Below, piece after piece: positions 37,247 through 49,700 of a stretch of DNA of 64,000 bases (its first letter is position 1; every line of letters starts with the position of its first letter). Made by a program: the position numbers and the translations under genes. The notes beneath the pieces were generated by a model. That model was not told where the DNA came from. It saw only the letters and a program-made list of their open reading frames with translations, and ran no database searches. The stretch comes from Rotaria sordida (Eukaryota > Rotifera > Eurotatoria > Philodinida > Philodinidae), in NCBI GenBank assembly GCA_905250125.1, contig CAJNOL010000118.1, positions 69,931 to 133,930 of the forward strand, given 5' to 3'.

Positions 37247-38734
37247 TCCGGAAAACTTTGGTAAAGGTCCATATGTAATCCTCATTTTTTTTCAAAGTAA
37301 GTATCCCCTAGCTGAAATTTCCTAACTTGAGAAATTTTATTTAAGTATATGTTGCAGATCCAAATTTCTCACTTCGAAGTGACATTTCAATGTTATCAAC
37401 AGTGACTACAATGGGACTATGCTTAATCGCTCTTTGTGATTTTATTAGAAGTCCACCACAAATACGATACATTTCCACATTTTCGAGCTCATACATATTT
37501 TTAGTTAAAGTTCAGCAGAGTTCAAATGACGGATGTTTTGATAATATGTGAGATTCATCAGAGATCCAAAAACATTTATGAAAACCTATAGGAGTCTTAT
37601 AAACAATCAACGGTGGAAATTTCTACTGATATCGACAGCTGGTTGTTATTGAATATTTATCAGAATCTGCCAATGGGATCCGTTAGTGATTCCGTAACTT
37701 GGGGTTCCATCGGTTGCCATTGAATGATCGGGTCTCACGAGATTCGATTCAATTCATTCATGTGAGAATGTTCTTTCGTGAGAAATGCATATAGTAGCAA
37801 TAATGATTGACTTTTCGTACAAGATAATTTATTGCATATATAATTTCATAATAATAAAGGAAGTATTGTTATAACATGTATGCTACTCTAATAAAAAAAA
37901 TCAGTCTTTTGTGTCAGGATGAATGCGAGGAACTAATTTAAGCAGACATTGCACATGTCTGAAGATTTGCGTCCCAATTTTGTTGAATGAGATAGTATTT
38001 GCGATTAACCACAATATTGTAGTAAGCTCCATTTCCAAGTTGACTCATATTCCCATATTGCCAGGCACTAAAATTACAAAATTAATTACATTATTAGTTG
38101 ATCAATGTTTTGGATATAATCTAGGTAATTAGTGTTGCAGTTTGTTTTAAATAATACGATGAGAATATTTATTTATTGCAGAAAGATCAAGTTCGTCTAG
38201 AAAAACACACATCTTTATTCAATTTTGATTTTGTAAAAGTTACCATCTAGTGGAATACTGTTTTGGCAGACCTTCATTCCCTATGCAGTTCAAACAATCA
38301 ACAGATTGTTTTCTTTTGATTCATATATATAAATCGTTCGAACGAAATAAAACCTAGTCTAAGCACAAATATTGACTAGAATTCATTTAGCTGGTAGCCC
38401 TCAGCCTGGACATATCGCAAACTTTGACATATGATAGTTTCTAAGAATCAATAAACAGATGAAAATATTTGAAATCGATTCGAAGAAAAGAATGCGAATG
38501 CAAAAGATTGGTAATCAACCCACTGACTTTTATGTAACCTAGCATCCTAGATCACACATAGAACGATAGATCTGGAAACATGATGAACATTTTGCTGCCA
38601 TTTTGGATACATTTTGATGCCTTGTCATGAAAAATTTTGTCTTCATGATCTGTAGTATCCCAAGAGTTTTCCCCATATATGACAGTATGAAAACCAGCCT
38701 GTACAAGTGTTCTGTGTCGATTGACACTTCGAGA

Positions 38735-38962
38735 TCTTTTCCATTATAGCTAGAGAATAGATAGACTTTGAAAATAACGCAAAGTAGTTGGGATCATCAG
38801 GTTTGGTTATTTGACTATATATCCGAAACAATAGTCATATTATCATAAAAAGTCATCATAACTAATCGAATTTGCGCATTGCTTCTGCAATATTTTGAAA
38901 ACAAAATACATGTTTCTGATTTTTCCATTATAGCTAGAGAATAGATTGACATTGAAAATCAC
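38735..38962. repeat. duplicated 35-60 bp segment
   Basis: TTCCATTATAGCTAGAGAATAGAT occurs at about 38739-38762 and again at 38926-38949, with similar flanks (GA.ATTGAAAAT.AC, then GTAG). The two copies are in direct orientation about 187 bp apart. Confidence 0.7.
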
Positions 38963-39086
38963 ATTACATAGTAGAAACTAAGAGACTGATTACTGGAGAA
39001 ATGCCCAAATGTACTATTGTTGAAGCATCATTTCTTATTTTTTTCGACCGATATTTAGTCTGTTTCGGTCGGATGTAGTGGATTTG

Positions 39087-39133
39087 AGGGTGTGGGTGTG
39101 GGTGGAAAGAGACAACAATCACACCCACACCCT
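39087..39133. repeat. GT-rich hairpin resembling bdelloid telomere repeat
   Basis: AGGGTGTGGGTGTG (39087-39100) is followed after 19 bases by its exact reverse complement CACACCCACACCCT (39120-39133). The unit TGTGGG matches the telomeric repeat reported for bdelloids. A related C-rich tract is at 40815-40853 and another inside the element at 30669-30694. Confidence 0.6.
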
Positions 39134-40035
39134 AAGTGCCCATATTATATAGAATATTTCAGTTTCAATGATTGTTTCGAGGAATCACAATTCTAGCCTA
39201 AATTCGTTCGAATTCGATACAAGAACGACGAAAATAACGAACTGTATAGGTTAAAATAATCATGAATGTTTGATGGATTCAAATAAAAGATGTATCTAAT
39301 GTTTGTTAAACGAAAACGTTCACTAATTATCTAATAAATACTTGATCGCCTGTGATTTGACATTATTCACTTTCTCTTTATCATTATTAGTCCCAAAAGA
39401 GAAAAAAATATTCATGTTTTTACAATATGAAATACGAAGAGAGAAAGTGCATTTTATGCCAACTTTTTATAGAAGAATTTATAAGCTTCTTTCACAAATA
39501 TTTGAGATGAAAAATGAACTCTTGAGCTAGAAATTAGAAAAAAAAAAACTAATTTTTTTTTTACTGTGATCATTAACTTTTATCTTACTTAATCATATAA
39601 TATATTTCTAAGAAAACAAAAACAAACTTATGTTTTCAATGGGAAATGCGTAGCTGTGTTTGTAAACAAAAGTTTTCGACGGCAATAGAGGATACCCTGC
39701 AATAAATCTTGTAATCCCATATTAGAATGGTAGAGAATTTTCAGATGAATATATATATATAGAAAAAAGCCAAGACAGTTTTTTTCTTGTTAACATTCGA
39801 ACTGTAATAATATCGTTATCAGTCATAAAATTAGAGTGAATAATATTTATGTTATGATGAAATATAAGAATTTATTTCAAAATAAATCGAGAGAAACAAT
39901 ATAACTATTCTGATAACGAGCTTCTAAGTTTTTATAATCAAATAAGTCATGTAAAAAACTAAGACAAATTTATGATGATTCTTTTTTGTTCTTTTATCAA
40001 ATTATATAGCAATAAAGTTGCTTCTTCGTCAAATG

Positions 40036-40060
40036 CATATATATATATATATATATATAT
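40036..40060. repeat. AT dinucleotide microsatellite
   Basis: About 12 AT units lie directly upstream of the YciI-like start codon. They are presumably in its leader or promoter. A similar tract occurs at 46646-46667. Confidence 0.9.
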
Positions 40061-40091
40061 TTCTTATCAACATATTATTCTTTTTTTTCCT

Positions 40092-40397
40092 ATGCCGAAG
40101 TCCAAACGTAAAGTACTTGTTCTTCACTACTTTTTTAATAATGATGACTTTTTAAAGAAACGAAACGAAATTCGCCCTGCTCATCTATCATATCTTCGTC
40201 AACATTCAAATCACAATGGTAACAAGGTTGAATTCAAAGTGGCTGAATCATTAGATGGTAAGAGTTTTTATTGGCCTTTAACAACACATCACAATGAAAT
40301 AATGCGATTTATGCAAGAAGATCCATATTACACAGAAGGACTTGTTCGTGATGTAACCATCTATATGCATACAATTATTGAGAAATGTTCATCATAA
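40092..40397 (+). CDS. YciI-like (YCII-related) small protein
   Basis: An intronless protein of 101 residues starting MPKSKRK. The start at 40092 is preferred to the upstream Met at 39972, because the extra 40 residues would be translated from an AT microsatellite. The fold pattern matches the YciI/YCII-related family: an opening hydrophobic strand VLVLHYFF, RPAHLSYLRQH (the family's R..H helix), a core strand region, and DPYYTEGLVRDVTIYM, which corresponds to the family's DP(Y/F)...GLV signature. Bacterial YciI proteins are small ferredoxin-like dimers with a conserved His and Asp; the function in animals is unclear. No partner gene is adjacent. A bacterial or fungal origin is possible given the distribution I recall for the family, but its codon use is like its neighbours. 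Confidence 0.6.
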   Translation: MPKSKRKVLVLHYFFNNDDFLKKRNEIRPAHLSYLRQHSNHNGNKVEFKVAESLDGKSFYWPLTTHHNEIMRFMQEDPYYTEGLVRDVTIYMHTIIEKCSS

Positions 40398-41437
40398 AAA
40401 TATAAATTTTATTTTATTCATATAAAATTAATAAATGTTCAATCAATATACTTCCGACAAAAAAAAAATAAAAGAATTTTATTCTATTCGCAAGAAAATA
40501 AATGATATAAATACAACAAATAATTGTAATGATGGGGATTATGAAGTTTAGAATAAGTTATGAATTTCTACTCCAAGTATCATATTTCAAGTATTTGATA
40601 ATAGATCAAATCTTTGTAAAATGACAACAATTTTGTCATCTACTATTTTTAATGTGCATGAATATTCTACAGCATTGATGATTTCCTTTTGATAGTTGAT
40701 CATTATCTTAACGCTTTACCTTCCAGAATGGTTTCAGAAGAGTTACTAATAAAACATCTATTGAAATAGAGTATTGAGTGTGTAGGTTGGACCTCTTCTT
40801 GTACAATACGGACATCCACACACCCATACCCGTACCTCACAGTCACCCACACCAAGGATTTATAAATAACAGCAATCTATTTACCTATCGATGCGTAAAT
40901 ATTAACAAGTGTTAGGCTTAGGCGACAGTGCCTAAATTTTTTTTCATGTCATTATCCTCTAATGACAAGTCCAGTTGTCATTAATATGTCGTACAATCTC
41001 TTATTCAATTAATTCGTGAGAAAATTTTGAAATACATTTTATTCAATAGTAGCCACTTTCATCAATATCCATCACACAGTATACCATCAAGATATATATT
41101 TCTCGCGGGTAAAGAAAATCAATTAATAGAAAGAGACCTTTCTTTGTAATAATCTAATAGTCTTCTCTTTCGTTAGTCATATATCTTGGAGACAAAGTAG
41201 TGATACAAAATTTGTTTTTTTTTTAGTAATTGGTAGTTTAGGAAATTCTCTCTGCACATACTGTGTATGGAGCTTTTTAATATCGTGCGTTCTGCATGTT
41301 CTTCAATGCATCTAAAAATAGCAATTTCAGTTGCCAATAGGGATAAACGGTTAATATTAAAAAAAAACAAGAAAGAATTTTTTTGTTCATAATTGTTTTA
41401 TTGATTTCAATTAAAAACTTTAAATGTATTTTTAAAT
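40398..41437. other. intergenic, nothing recognised apart from a C-rich tract
   Basis: Contains the CACACACCCATACCC...CACCCACACC tract at 40815-40853, a weak interstitial telomere-like sequence. No exon was seen. Confidence 0.45.
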
Positions 41438-41962
41438 TTAATTGTCCAACTCATGAAATCCTTTTCCATTGGTGACATTACGTGCAACTTGTTTTATTTT
41501 TTTATGAATCAGTGCTGCCAAATGTTGTTGTACACGTTGAGCTGTTTTATCCGCTTTCGTAGCTGTTTTGAGACCCTTAATAAAAGTTCCACAATCATTA
41601 CTTAATAGTTCTTGATTAGTAGTATTCTTTAAATATGTAATGAAATTAGCTGATTGCAATTGTAAGATTGAATCATATGATGAATTTGCTTGAAGAACAT
41701 CGATAACTGAAAGTATTTTTGTTAGATAAGTTTGTGCTATTGTATTATTTGAACAAAATTTTGTAAATTTTCGATTTATTCTGAATTGTTTATAATCCAA
41801 ACGTGGTAGATTCTTTCGTTCTAAGTGTGATTGATCTTTATCATGATATGCTAATGTCAAGCCTATAGCAAAGAATACCTATTTAAAAAAAATAAAAATA
41901 AAAATTTTACATATTACAAAATGAGAATTAGTTACCAAGAAAAACAAGAATAACTTGCACAT
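41438..41962 (-). CDS. secreted 155-residue protein, paralogue 1
   Basis: Exon 1 is 41936-41962 (nine codons, MCKLFLFFL) and exon 2 is 41438-41878. The 57-bp intron is phase 0. Joined, the N-terminus reads MCKLFLFFLVFFAIGLTLA, a strong signal peptide that neither exon shows alone. The mature protein (about 136 residues) is helical and basic. It has TIAQTYLTKIL, SSYDSILQLQSANF, TYLKNTTNQELL and a run of Lys/Arg near HKKIKQVARNVTNG. It has two cysteines (FCSNNT and NDCGTF), which could form a disulfide. It shares its length, intron position and several blocks with the gene at 43788-44305 and is clearly its duplicate. No known domain was recognised; it is probably an extracellular helical protein of unknown role. 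Confidence 0.75.
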
Positions 41963-43787
41963 TTCGAAAATGTTCTACTCAACTGAAATTCAATCTAGTT
42001 TTATAGTATAATATGTAGATTGTATTTGTTTTGTTGTTTCATAAAACTCGTGATTTTCTTTAGTGATAATACAGGAATTAAAAATCAATATGACAAGAAC
42101 AAATAAAGAATGAGTAAATTTACTTTTTGATCAACTTTTAATATTTTACTTGAATGCATAAAATAAATTAATGAAAGAGTTATATCTTACAGTTATTCAT
42201 CGAAGTATTAATGTAAAGAACATGTTCAGATTGCTGACACACATTCATATTTGTCGCCAAACAGATTTATTAGAATAACATTTATAACTCAATAAAAAAA
42301 AAAGCATGTCTCATAGACTCGATAAGCAAGGGCTTTTTTTCTCGGTGAATTATTATTAAAAAAAAACTGTGTATGAATAGAATGATTGATGTTTTTGACA
42401 GTTGTGCAACATGAAAACAACTACCTATATTAATCAATATTTTCTTTTGGTTAGCAATATTTCAGCCCGTTAAAGATCTTTTTTCATTGTTAAACGTAAT
42501 ATTGATTTGGAAAATATTCGAAGAATTTTCTCGATTGAGCTATATTGCTTCAAGATTATTTGGTAATGTCATAAGTAATTCACGTTGTTGTTTTTTTACG
42601 AAATTATATCTGTTTGTATTTTGTGATACTTCTCTGATAAAATGTAGTTTTTCTGAATTTATCATTTTTTTTTTGTTCTGATGAAAGAATCAAAGTAACA
42701 AATTGCATTGCAAACTGTTGTTAACAATGATGTGTTGTAAAAAAAACCGAAAAGAAAAATATTGAAAAAAGTGATATCTCTTGTAAATGCTGATTTATTC
42801 TCTATAGCTTATTATTATTTTTGGTATTATTCTATTGATCTGTCACTATAACTATTAGTAACAGTGATGAGTAATAATTGTTAGAGAAGAAATAAAATGG
42901 TCTGAAAAATAATATTATACAACTGAAAATCTATTATCATGACTACAGTAGCTTCATCTTCACTATATGAGAATCATTCATCAACGCCAATTATTTCATC
43001 TGTTCAGTCGTAAACAAGGAAATCTTTGCTTGTATCAGATAAAGACATTTTATAATCGAACAAAGTAACAATGACTACCAAATATTGGATATGTACACGT
43101 ATTGAATGTTCAGCGACAATTTATATACATATGAATAATCGGTTAACATTGCCACTCTCCAAAAAAAGAAAAAATAGATCTGTACAAATTTCATAAATGT
43201 AATGGAATATTTAGATGGGTTGTCATTTACAATTGCTAAACTTTCTTTTTTTTTTGTATCTCTTGATTTGTGTATGATCTATGTTACAATAGTAGTATTA
43301 TGCTAAAAATTAAGAATGTCTGGCTAATTGAAACTTTCGATATTTTTCCTTTAGGTCTTTCTACATCCAACTCTACCAATAATCGAAAAATTACTATTTT
43401 CATTGAATCTTTATACTTAATGTTATCGATAGAAATAACATTATATGTCAAAAAAAAAACCCAGTTCCCGCTAGAGATTCTAAGAATACTAAATAATGCT
43501 GCGTAATAGAATAGCAATTAGTGCATGGCTATCTAAGCAATAGCCTTACTTATTTACTCAATCTAAAATAAATTTATTTCAAAAGTACAACAACTTTACG
43601 GACAACTATTTCAACCGATCAAACAATGTGAGCAAAAGATCTAGAATTGCTATTGTTGTCTTATTCATCACAACAAACTGATGTTCATATGTGCCAATAG
43701 CATTTATTACAAATATAGATGAAACATCTTTTATCATTTTTTTTTTATTCTTCGTGTTATTTTCTTATCAGCAAAACTGATAAAAAT
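41963..43787. other. spacer between the two secreted paralogues
   Basis: No exon is seen. Overlapping frames on both strands at 43.27-43.52 kb have no coding character and no splice partners. Confidence 0.45.
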
Positions 43788-44305
43788 TTAAAAGAGATGT
43801 TCGATGTCTTCATCGCTATCGAATTCATAGGGTGCATTGCTTCTAGTTGCATTACGTGCAACTTGTTGGAATTGTCTGTGAATATCGGAAGCAATTTGTT
43901 GTCTTGTACGTTCAGCTGTTTTGTCTACTGATTTAGCTGCCTTTAAATTAGTCACACAAGTTGTACAATTCGTTAATAGCAATGCTTGATTCGTTGTATC
44001 TTGTAAATATGAAACAACATTAGCCATTTGTATTTGTAAAATTGAATTATACAATGAATTTTCTTGAAGATTATTAATAAGAGAAAGCATTTGAGAAAGA
44101 TATGATTGGGATATTGTAGTATTTTTACAGATGCTTGTTGGAGTACGAGCACGAAAATATTTACCAAGATTAAAAAATGACAAAAGAAAATCACCAGGAA
44201 AAGCTAATGTCAATCCAATGATGAAATATAGCTTAAAAGAACAATATTATAATCTTGAATAGTAATTCAATAGCTTATCACAGCGAGATATAAAAATTTT
44301 TTCAT
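43788..44305 (-). CDS. secreted 155-residue protein, paralogue 2
   Basis: Exon 1 is 44282-44305 (eight codons, MKKFLYLA) and exon 2 is 43788-44231. The 50-bp intron (GTGATA...TTTAAG) is phase 0. The joined N-terminus MKKFLYLALYFIIGLTLA is a signal peptide. The mature protein shares IGLTLA, TI.Q.YL..ML.L, Y.SILQ.Q.AN, YL..TTNQ.L and a Gln/Lys-rich C-terminal helix with paralogue 1. Three cysteines occur, two of them (ICKNTT and TNCTTC) at the positions of the paralogue's pair. The C-terminus is acidic (DSDEDIEHLF), unlike the paralogue. Total length is again 155 residues. The donor GTGATA is weaker than usual but is the only one that gives a signal peptide in frame. Function unknown. Confidence 0.7.
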
Positions 44306-45949
44306 GATTATTTCCAATGACTTAGTAAATAGTGAATTTTATTCTATTTTTATAGTAGTATTGGACGATAACATCAGAAAAGGTTTCTAGTTTTTCTTAA
44401 TAAAATGTAGCAAATGCTGCAGAATTTATAATATCTTAAGTGGTAACACTTTTTCAATTTTACATTAAGATAGAAGCGCGACAGATGCTCTCGAGATTAT
44501 TTAGAAGCTTATAGACAATAAAAGAAAACAAATAATTTTTGCCTGAACTTATTTTACTTTTGATAGATTGATGATATTCATGGAGTGAAAAATGTTTTCA
44601 TCATTTACTGATTAAATATTGAACTATATCATTTAGCTTCTCGATTCAATAAATGAAAAATGATAAATTTGCCTGTTTGATATCGGTATCTGCCACCTAG
44701 AATCTATGTAACTATCTCAAACTAAATATCCTTATACAAACTATTCACAAATTTTAGTTTGATCAATATTCGAAAGATAGACAAGTGAACCATTGAAAAA
44801 TCCATTTCGATATCAAAATTATCGTTAAATGACATGAATGAATTGCGATAAAATATCATCTTATAGAAATCAATGATAGATTATTTTCTCACTCTATTAC
44901 ATTAATATACGATGCAATATATGTCAAAAAAAAAATTAGAAAATGATGCTTTATGTTATCACAAAACCATATACAGTGATGGATATAAATTTATAGCAGT
45001 TGTATTTTTAAGCTGTCTTCTTTATGGTCATAGCCAGCAAGAATCTGTAAAAGCATTTGTGCAACTAAAAGGATTCTCAATCAGGATTGATATATCTGAA
45101 TACTTCAACAAAAATGCTTGAATGAGAGTCTACAAAAAACCGAGACTTCCAAAACCAGTTTTCTGGCTTCCATTCGAAGCTTTTAGGAAAAGATTTTTAT
45201 TTGATAGAACAAATGATTCTGAGCATGGTTAGACATCTCCTATCTCTCCATAGTCCTTCTTCATTGCACTGCATTCAATTTACAGACGGTTCAAAAAGCA
45301 TTATTCTCTTCATGTTATTAAAAACAATAACTTGCCAAAGTGAATATCGACTGTAAAATCAATTTGTATGATGTAGGAAAGAATCTATCGCATCACACAC
45401 TTATATGTAAATATATTCTTGTTCATTTATTTAAAAATCAGTCTTATACTTGATGACCATCTTGTTTATCATCATGTTGGTATTCTTACTTTAATGATCT
45501 AAATATCGTATGATATAAAGATGGGATTTATACCAAGTATTAATTTCAGTTAGTTTGCTTACAAGCAAATCAATCAAAGAATGCAAGATATTGTTTAGGA
45601 AGCTGCAAAACAAAAGCAGTAGTAAATCAATGGTTTATATAACTGCAAACCAATTCGGCAATGATGGAATCAGCTTGATGTTGAACTCTCAATCACCAAT
45701 CTATTTGTAAGTGTACTTCATTTGCTAAATGCTGTTTAGTTCCTTGAAATAGAAATGGTTTTCCATAGATTCAATTTTTTAAACAAATTTTCGAATTCAT
45801 TCAATAATTATAAGCTAGTCTTCCAATTGAAAATATTAAATTACTCACTCTTCTTTGTGGACTATAAACAACAAATACCGTACGCTTTGTCTCCAACAAT
45901 CTTACAAGCAACCTAATCATCGATCGTTTCTATCTTAGTAATAATCTCG
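44306..45949. other. intergenic, nothing recognised
   Basis: A plus-strand frame at 44912-45121 is short and without splice support. No repeat structure was found. Confidence 0.4.
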
Positions 45950-46254
45950 ACTCAACGGTCCTTGATCCAAGGCATTTTCCCACCCGAAAACTATGATCAA
46001 TTAGATAGAGCATGTACGTGCACATATTCGAGTTGTTGTTTCCATCTGGATGAAACATGCAAAATGGCAACTGATAGTAATTCTATGAGTATCATAGATT
46101 TTCGAACTCGTATGAGAAATGCGGCAATTTTACAAGTAGCTGATATGTTTATGCTTAACAGTAGATACACACAAACCTCTTGCATATGCTATGTGTGAAA
46201 AATTGGTACCTATGATTTTAGAAAAAACAGATTATTCGTTAACTACCAGCATCT
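45950..46254 (+). pseudogene. decayed coding fragment, family unknown
   Basis: The frame ending at 46198 reads like protein (ENYDQLDRACTC, MATDSNSMSIIDFRTRMRN, AAILQVADMFMLNSRYTQTS). It then loses sense, while a second frame from about 46172 continues in a protein-like way (LAYAMCEKLVPMILEKTDY, SLTTSILYM, stop). A single frameshift near 46172 would account for this. I do not recognise the family, and the upstream part cannot be reconstructed. Confidence 0.35.
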
Positions 46255-46742
46255 TATACATGTAAACAATTTTGGTTTTTTGAGAACAAAAATAAAGACA
46301 TTACCTTACACTTTTCTGTTTAAATAGCGTAGCTCAATGGTAAAGTAAATGTCATCTTTTGCAATATGATTTAAAGTATCAATAAAAAATGATCTAATCT
46401 TAAACAAGATTAAGCATCATAGGATAATTTTTAATGTTAAAGTTCAACGAGTATTCGTCTCATAAAAAAAAAGAACATCTTCAAGTTTTATGTCTGTTTA
46501 TTCTTTCACTGAAATAATAATTGGCAGAATAATCCTTGTTCGATTTTCAAATCATCGAAATAATTACATTTGATTCTTGTTCATCATAAAATTGGAGTTT
46601 ATTTATTTCGAAATTTCATTTCATCAAATAAAAAACAAGTTAGTTTATATATATATATATATATATACAATAAAATATGTTCGTTCATTATAGTTTAAAC
46701 AAAAAAATGAAAAAGAAAACCAACGAATTTAATTTATTGTTC

Positions 46743-49700
46743 TTATTCACTTATATCTGTATCAATGGATGTATCAGCTAATTGATGAGTAGTAATCATC
46801 ATTCTCATTTCATTAATTAAATCATTTAATGAAAGTGAATTCTCTCTAATATTTTCACTTGGTAATGAACAAAGTGTTGTTTGTAAAGCAGTTAAACATT
46901 CCATTAATATTGATTTATTAATATTACCCTTAAAACAAAAAAAATAAGCAAAGAATTTTAGTTTCTTGTTCTGTTTTTTTTTTAAAATAAATTCTATATA
47001 CTTGTTGAAAAATACGTGTAATGAATTTAAATGTAAGTTTACTAATATTTCGACAAATCATTTCTTCATCATTTTCTTCATCATTAATTAACATTTTTGT
47101 TCGTTGTCGATTAATATGAAGAATAAAAAGTGAACGAAGTAATTGAAGAATTACAAGAATTGATGATATTTGTGAATCTAATTAAAAAATTATTAATTAA
47201 AAAGTCAAAGATAAGAAAAGTTTGATTTTTTTGTTTTCTTTATTTACTATCAAAAATTTTTGTTTCAATGTAATATTCAATACCAGATATATTTGAAAGA
47301 ATTGTTGAAATTTTAGAATTATTTTCTATTGAATGTATTAAACAAGCTGTTGTTTCTTCACTTACATTTAACTATAATAAGATTTTTAAATTAATAATGA
47401 AAAACAAAATTCATAGACAGTAATGAAAAGATAAGAGAAACTATGAACAATGATGAGTTTCTTTTTTTTAGATTAGAATGAGATGAAATAATTTTGATGA
47501 GTTTTTTTTTTCACGGTAGAATAAGAAGCAAAATAAAAAAAAACATCATGTCCTATGATCTACGTTCTATTAACTGAATTGATTTTGAAAATTACACTAG
47601 AAAAATTAAGTTCATTTTACCGAAAAATCATATTTTCGAACAAAAAAAAAACTTGGAGTTTTCTTCTAGGAGGAAAAGATGATGCACTGACTCGAGCTTA
47701 TTAGAAAAATAAACTATTTGAACATTTTGTTCGAGAAGAAGCTTGATTTGTCATGCTCTCAGTTTTTTCATAAGTACTTTAGTCAACCCTATTGCTGTGT
47801 CCAGTTATTTTTCCTTTTAGAAGTGCCGTTTGAAACTCTGAGTGGCCGATAACAACCTTGAGAAATGTGATTTCAATCTTTGCGCAAGTATTGTCACCCG
47901 ACCTTCACGTTAGATATAACCCTACTCAATCTGTAGTGCATGATTTGTTCTTAAAGAAAATAGAATGATCCAAAAGAACTTATCTTTTTAATAGTATGTT
48001 CGATATATTTTTTTCTTAAAAAAACAAAACTTATTAGTTCAATCCTTGTGGGATTAAAATGTGAAACACGATGTAACTGCTGTTATCATTCATAGAAAGA
48101 TTGTTTTATTCTATCTATTTTGGAACACATTTCTTCATCATCCTTTTACTTAATCCTTCAAAAAATGCAATAAGGAAGTAGTTCATTTATGATCTGTGAC
48201 ATTTCCATGGTAATGTCTCTCATGGTCTGTGGACAGGCTTATTGATATTTTTTGTGAATGGAGAGGGGAGGGACTGAAAATTTGGCAGAAAGTGCTTTCA
48301 TCTTTGGAGTGCTAGAAGTAGTGATCGGTGGGATGAAGAAAGAAGACGCTCGCACACAGATCACATGCTATCAGGCCGTTCCTCCCTAATCGTATTCACC
48401 TCGCAACAACTTTGTCTGCTTATTTTTTATTTCGCTACCTATCAGAGAAACCCGATTTCTGTCCAAAGTTACCATGAAACTGTAAAAATTTGACAGAAAG
48501 TCGATCATTTTAGGAGGGAGTGCAAATTTCTATTCTATATGCTTCGAGATTCCTTTTAGGTCGTGTTTAATAAAAAATTCTTTAACCTTGAATATATTCA
48601 CATAAACATGAATAATATAAGGCCATATTGTCGTTGATTGAAATTGATCTTCATTCATTTGAATAAGACTTAAAAGATAATTTAAAGCTAATTTTTGTGT
48701 TCGATTATTATCTTGAAATATTCCACTTGACCAATGATAGATCATTTTTGTTGAAAACATTTCTGGATAAATTCTACATTTAGTAATAAAATGTTTTTTT
48801 TTTAAAAATTTTTCTTAAACATTTTCATTATATAGAATACTTACGTTAATATATCATTAATTAATTTATAAATTGAAGTTGTATTTGGTACAGATAGAAG
48901 TTCAAATTCATCAGATGAAATTTTTATTAGGAAATGTTGAATATATTGACGAATAGATTCTTTTTCAAATTCATTATGAGTTAATAATGTTCGAAAAACT
49001 CGAATCGAATTATTAAAATCAGATTTATCATCCTATATGCCAGAAAAAAAAAATAAATCAAGAATTCTTACAAAAAAGAAAAATTTTTTAAATTAACTTG
49101 TGAAACAATCGAATAAATACATTCATCAAAAATTTCTTTAGATATCCATGAATTTGGCCAAATTTCACATAATTCAATCAATGCTTGATATGCCATATGA
49201 CCAATTTGTGATTCAGAATCACTTAAATCGAAAAAATAAAATGAAATTAAAATAGAATAAAAAAAACTTACGAAAGACGAGGAACTATTGCTTTGGTAAA
49301 AACCATTGATACAAATTCGAATATTTTTGTTGCATCCTAAATAAATGGTTTTTTTGTTTTTGAATTACTAATCAGAAAAAAAGAATCAATTCACAGAATT
49401 ATGACTACTCATCATTCAATCTAAAATAGCTAAGCTCTCATAAAATAAACAAATTTACTTATTGTGGTATACTTTTTGATGAATATAGGAAATCGAATTG
49501 AATGAAAATTATAAACTCATACCGGTACAAGACAGTATCTAACATGAGTCAAATTTTTATGATTCGATCTGATCTGAGTCAGATTATGATATCGACCACT
49601 TTTGTCTTTCTTTTCTTATGTATATAACCTACGACCTTTACATCATCATTGAATAGACCAGTGCACTCACTATGCATTGTTGTCCGATGTCAATAAAGAA

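Larger units (their letters stand above)
36080..40091. other. gene-free stretch with an assembly gap
   Basis: No exon with good support was found. It holds a 100-N gap, a small duplication at 38.7/38.9 kb, and a GT-rich hairpin at 39.1 kb (separate entries). Overlapping minus-strand frames at 38.54-38.83 kb look like one decayed coding fragment at best. Confidence 0.45.

Noticed and set aside
46320-46390. A-box-like TAGCTCAATGGTAAAG suggesting a tRNA
   Set aside because: No B box, no pairing acceptor stem and no usable anticodon arm could be formed.
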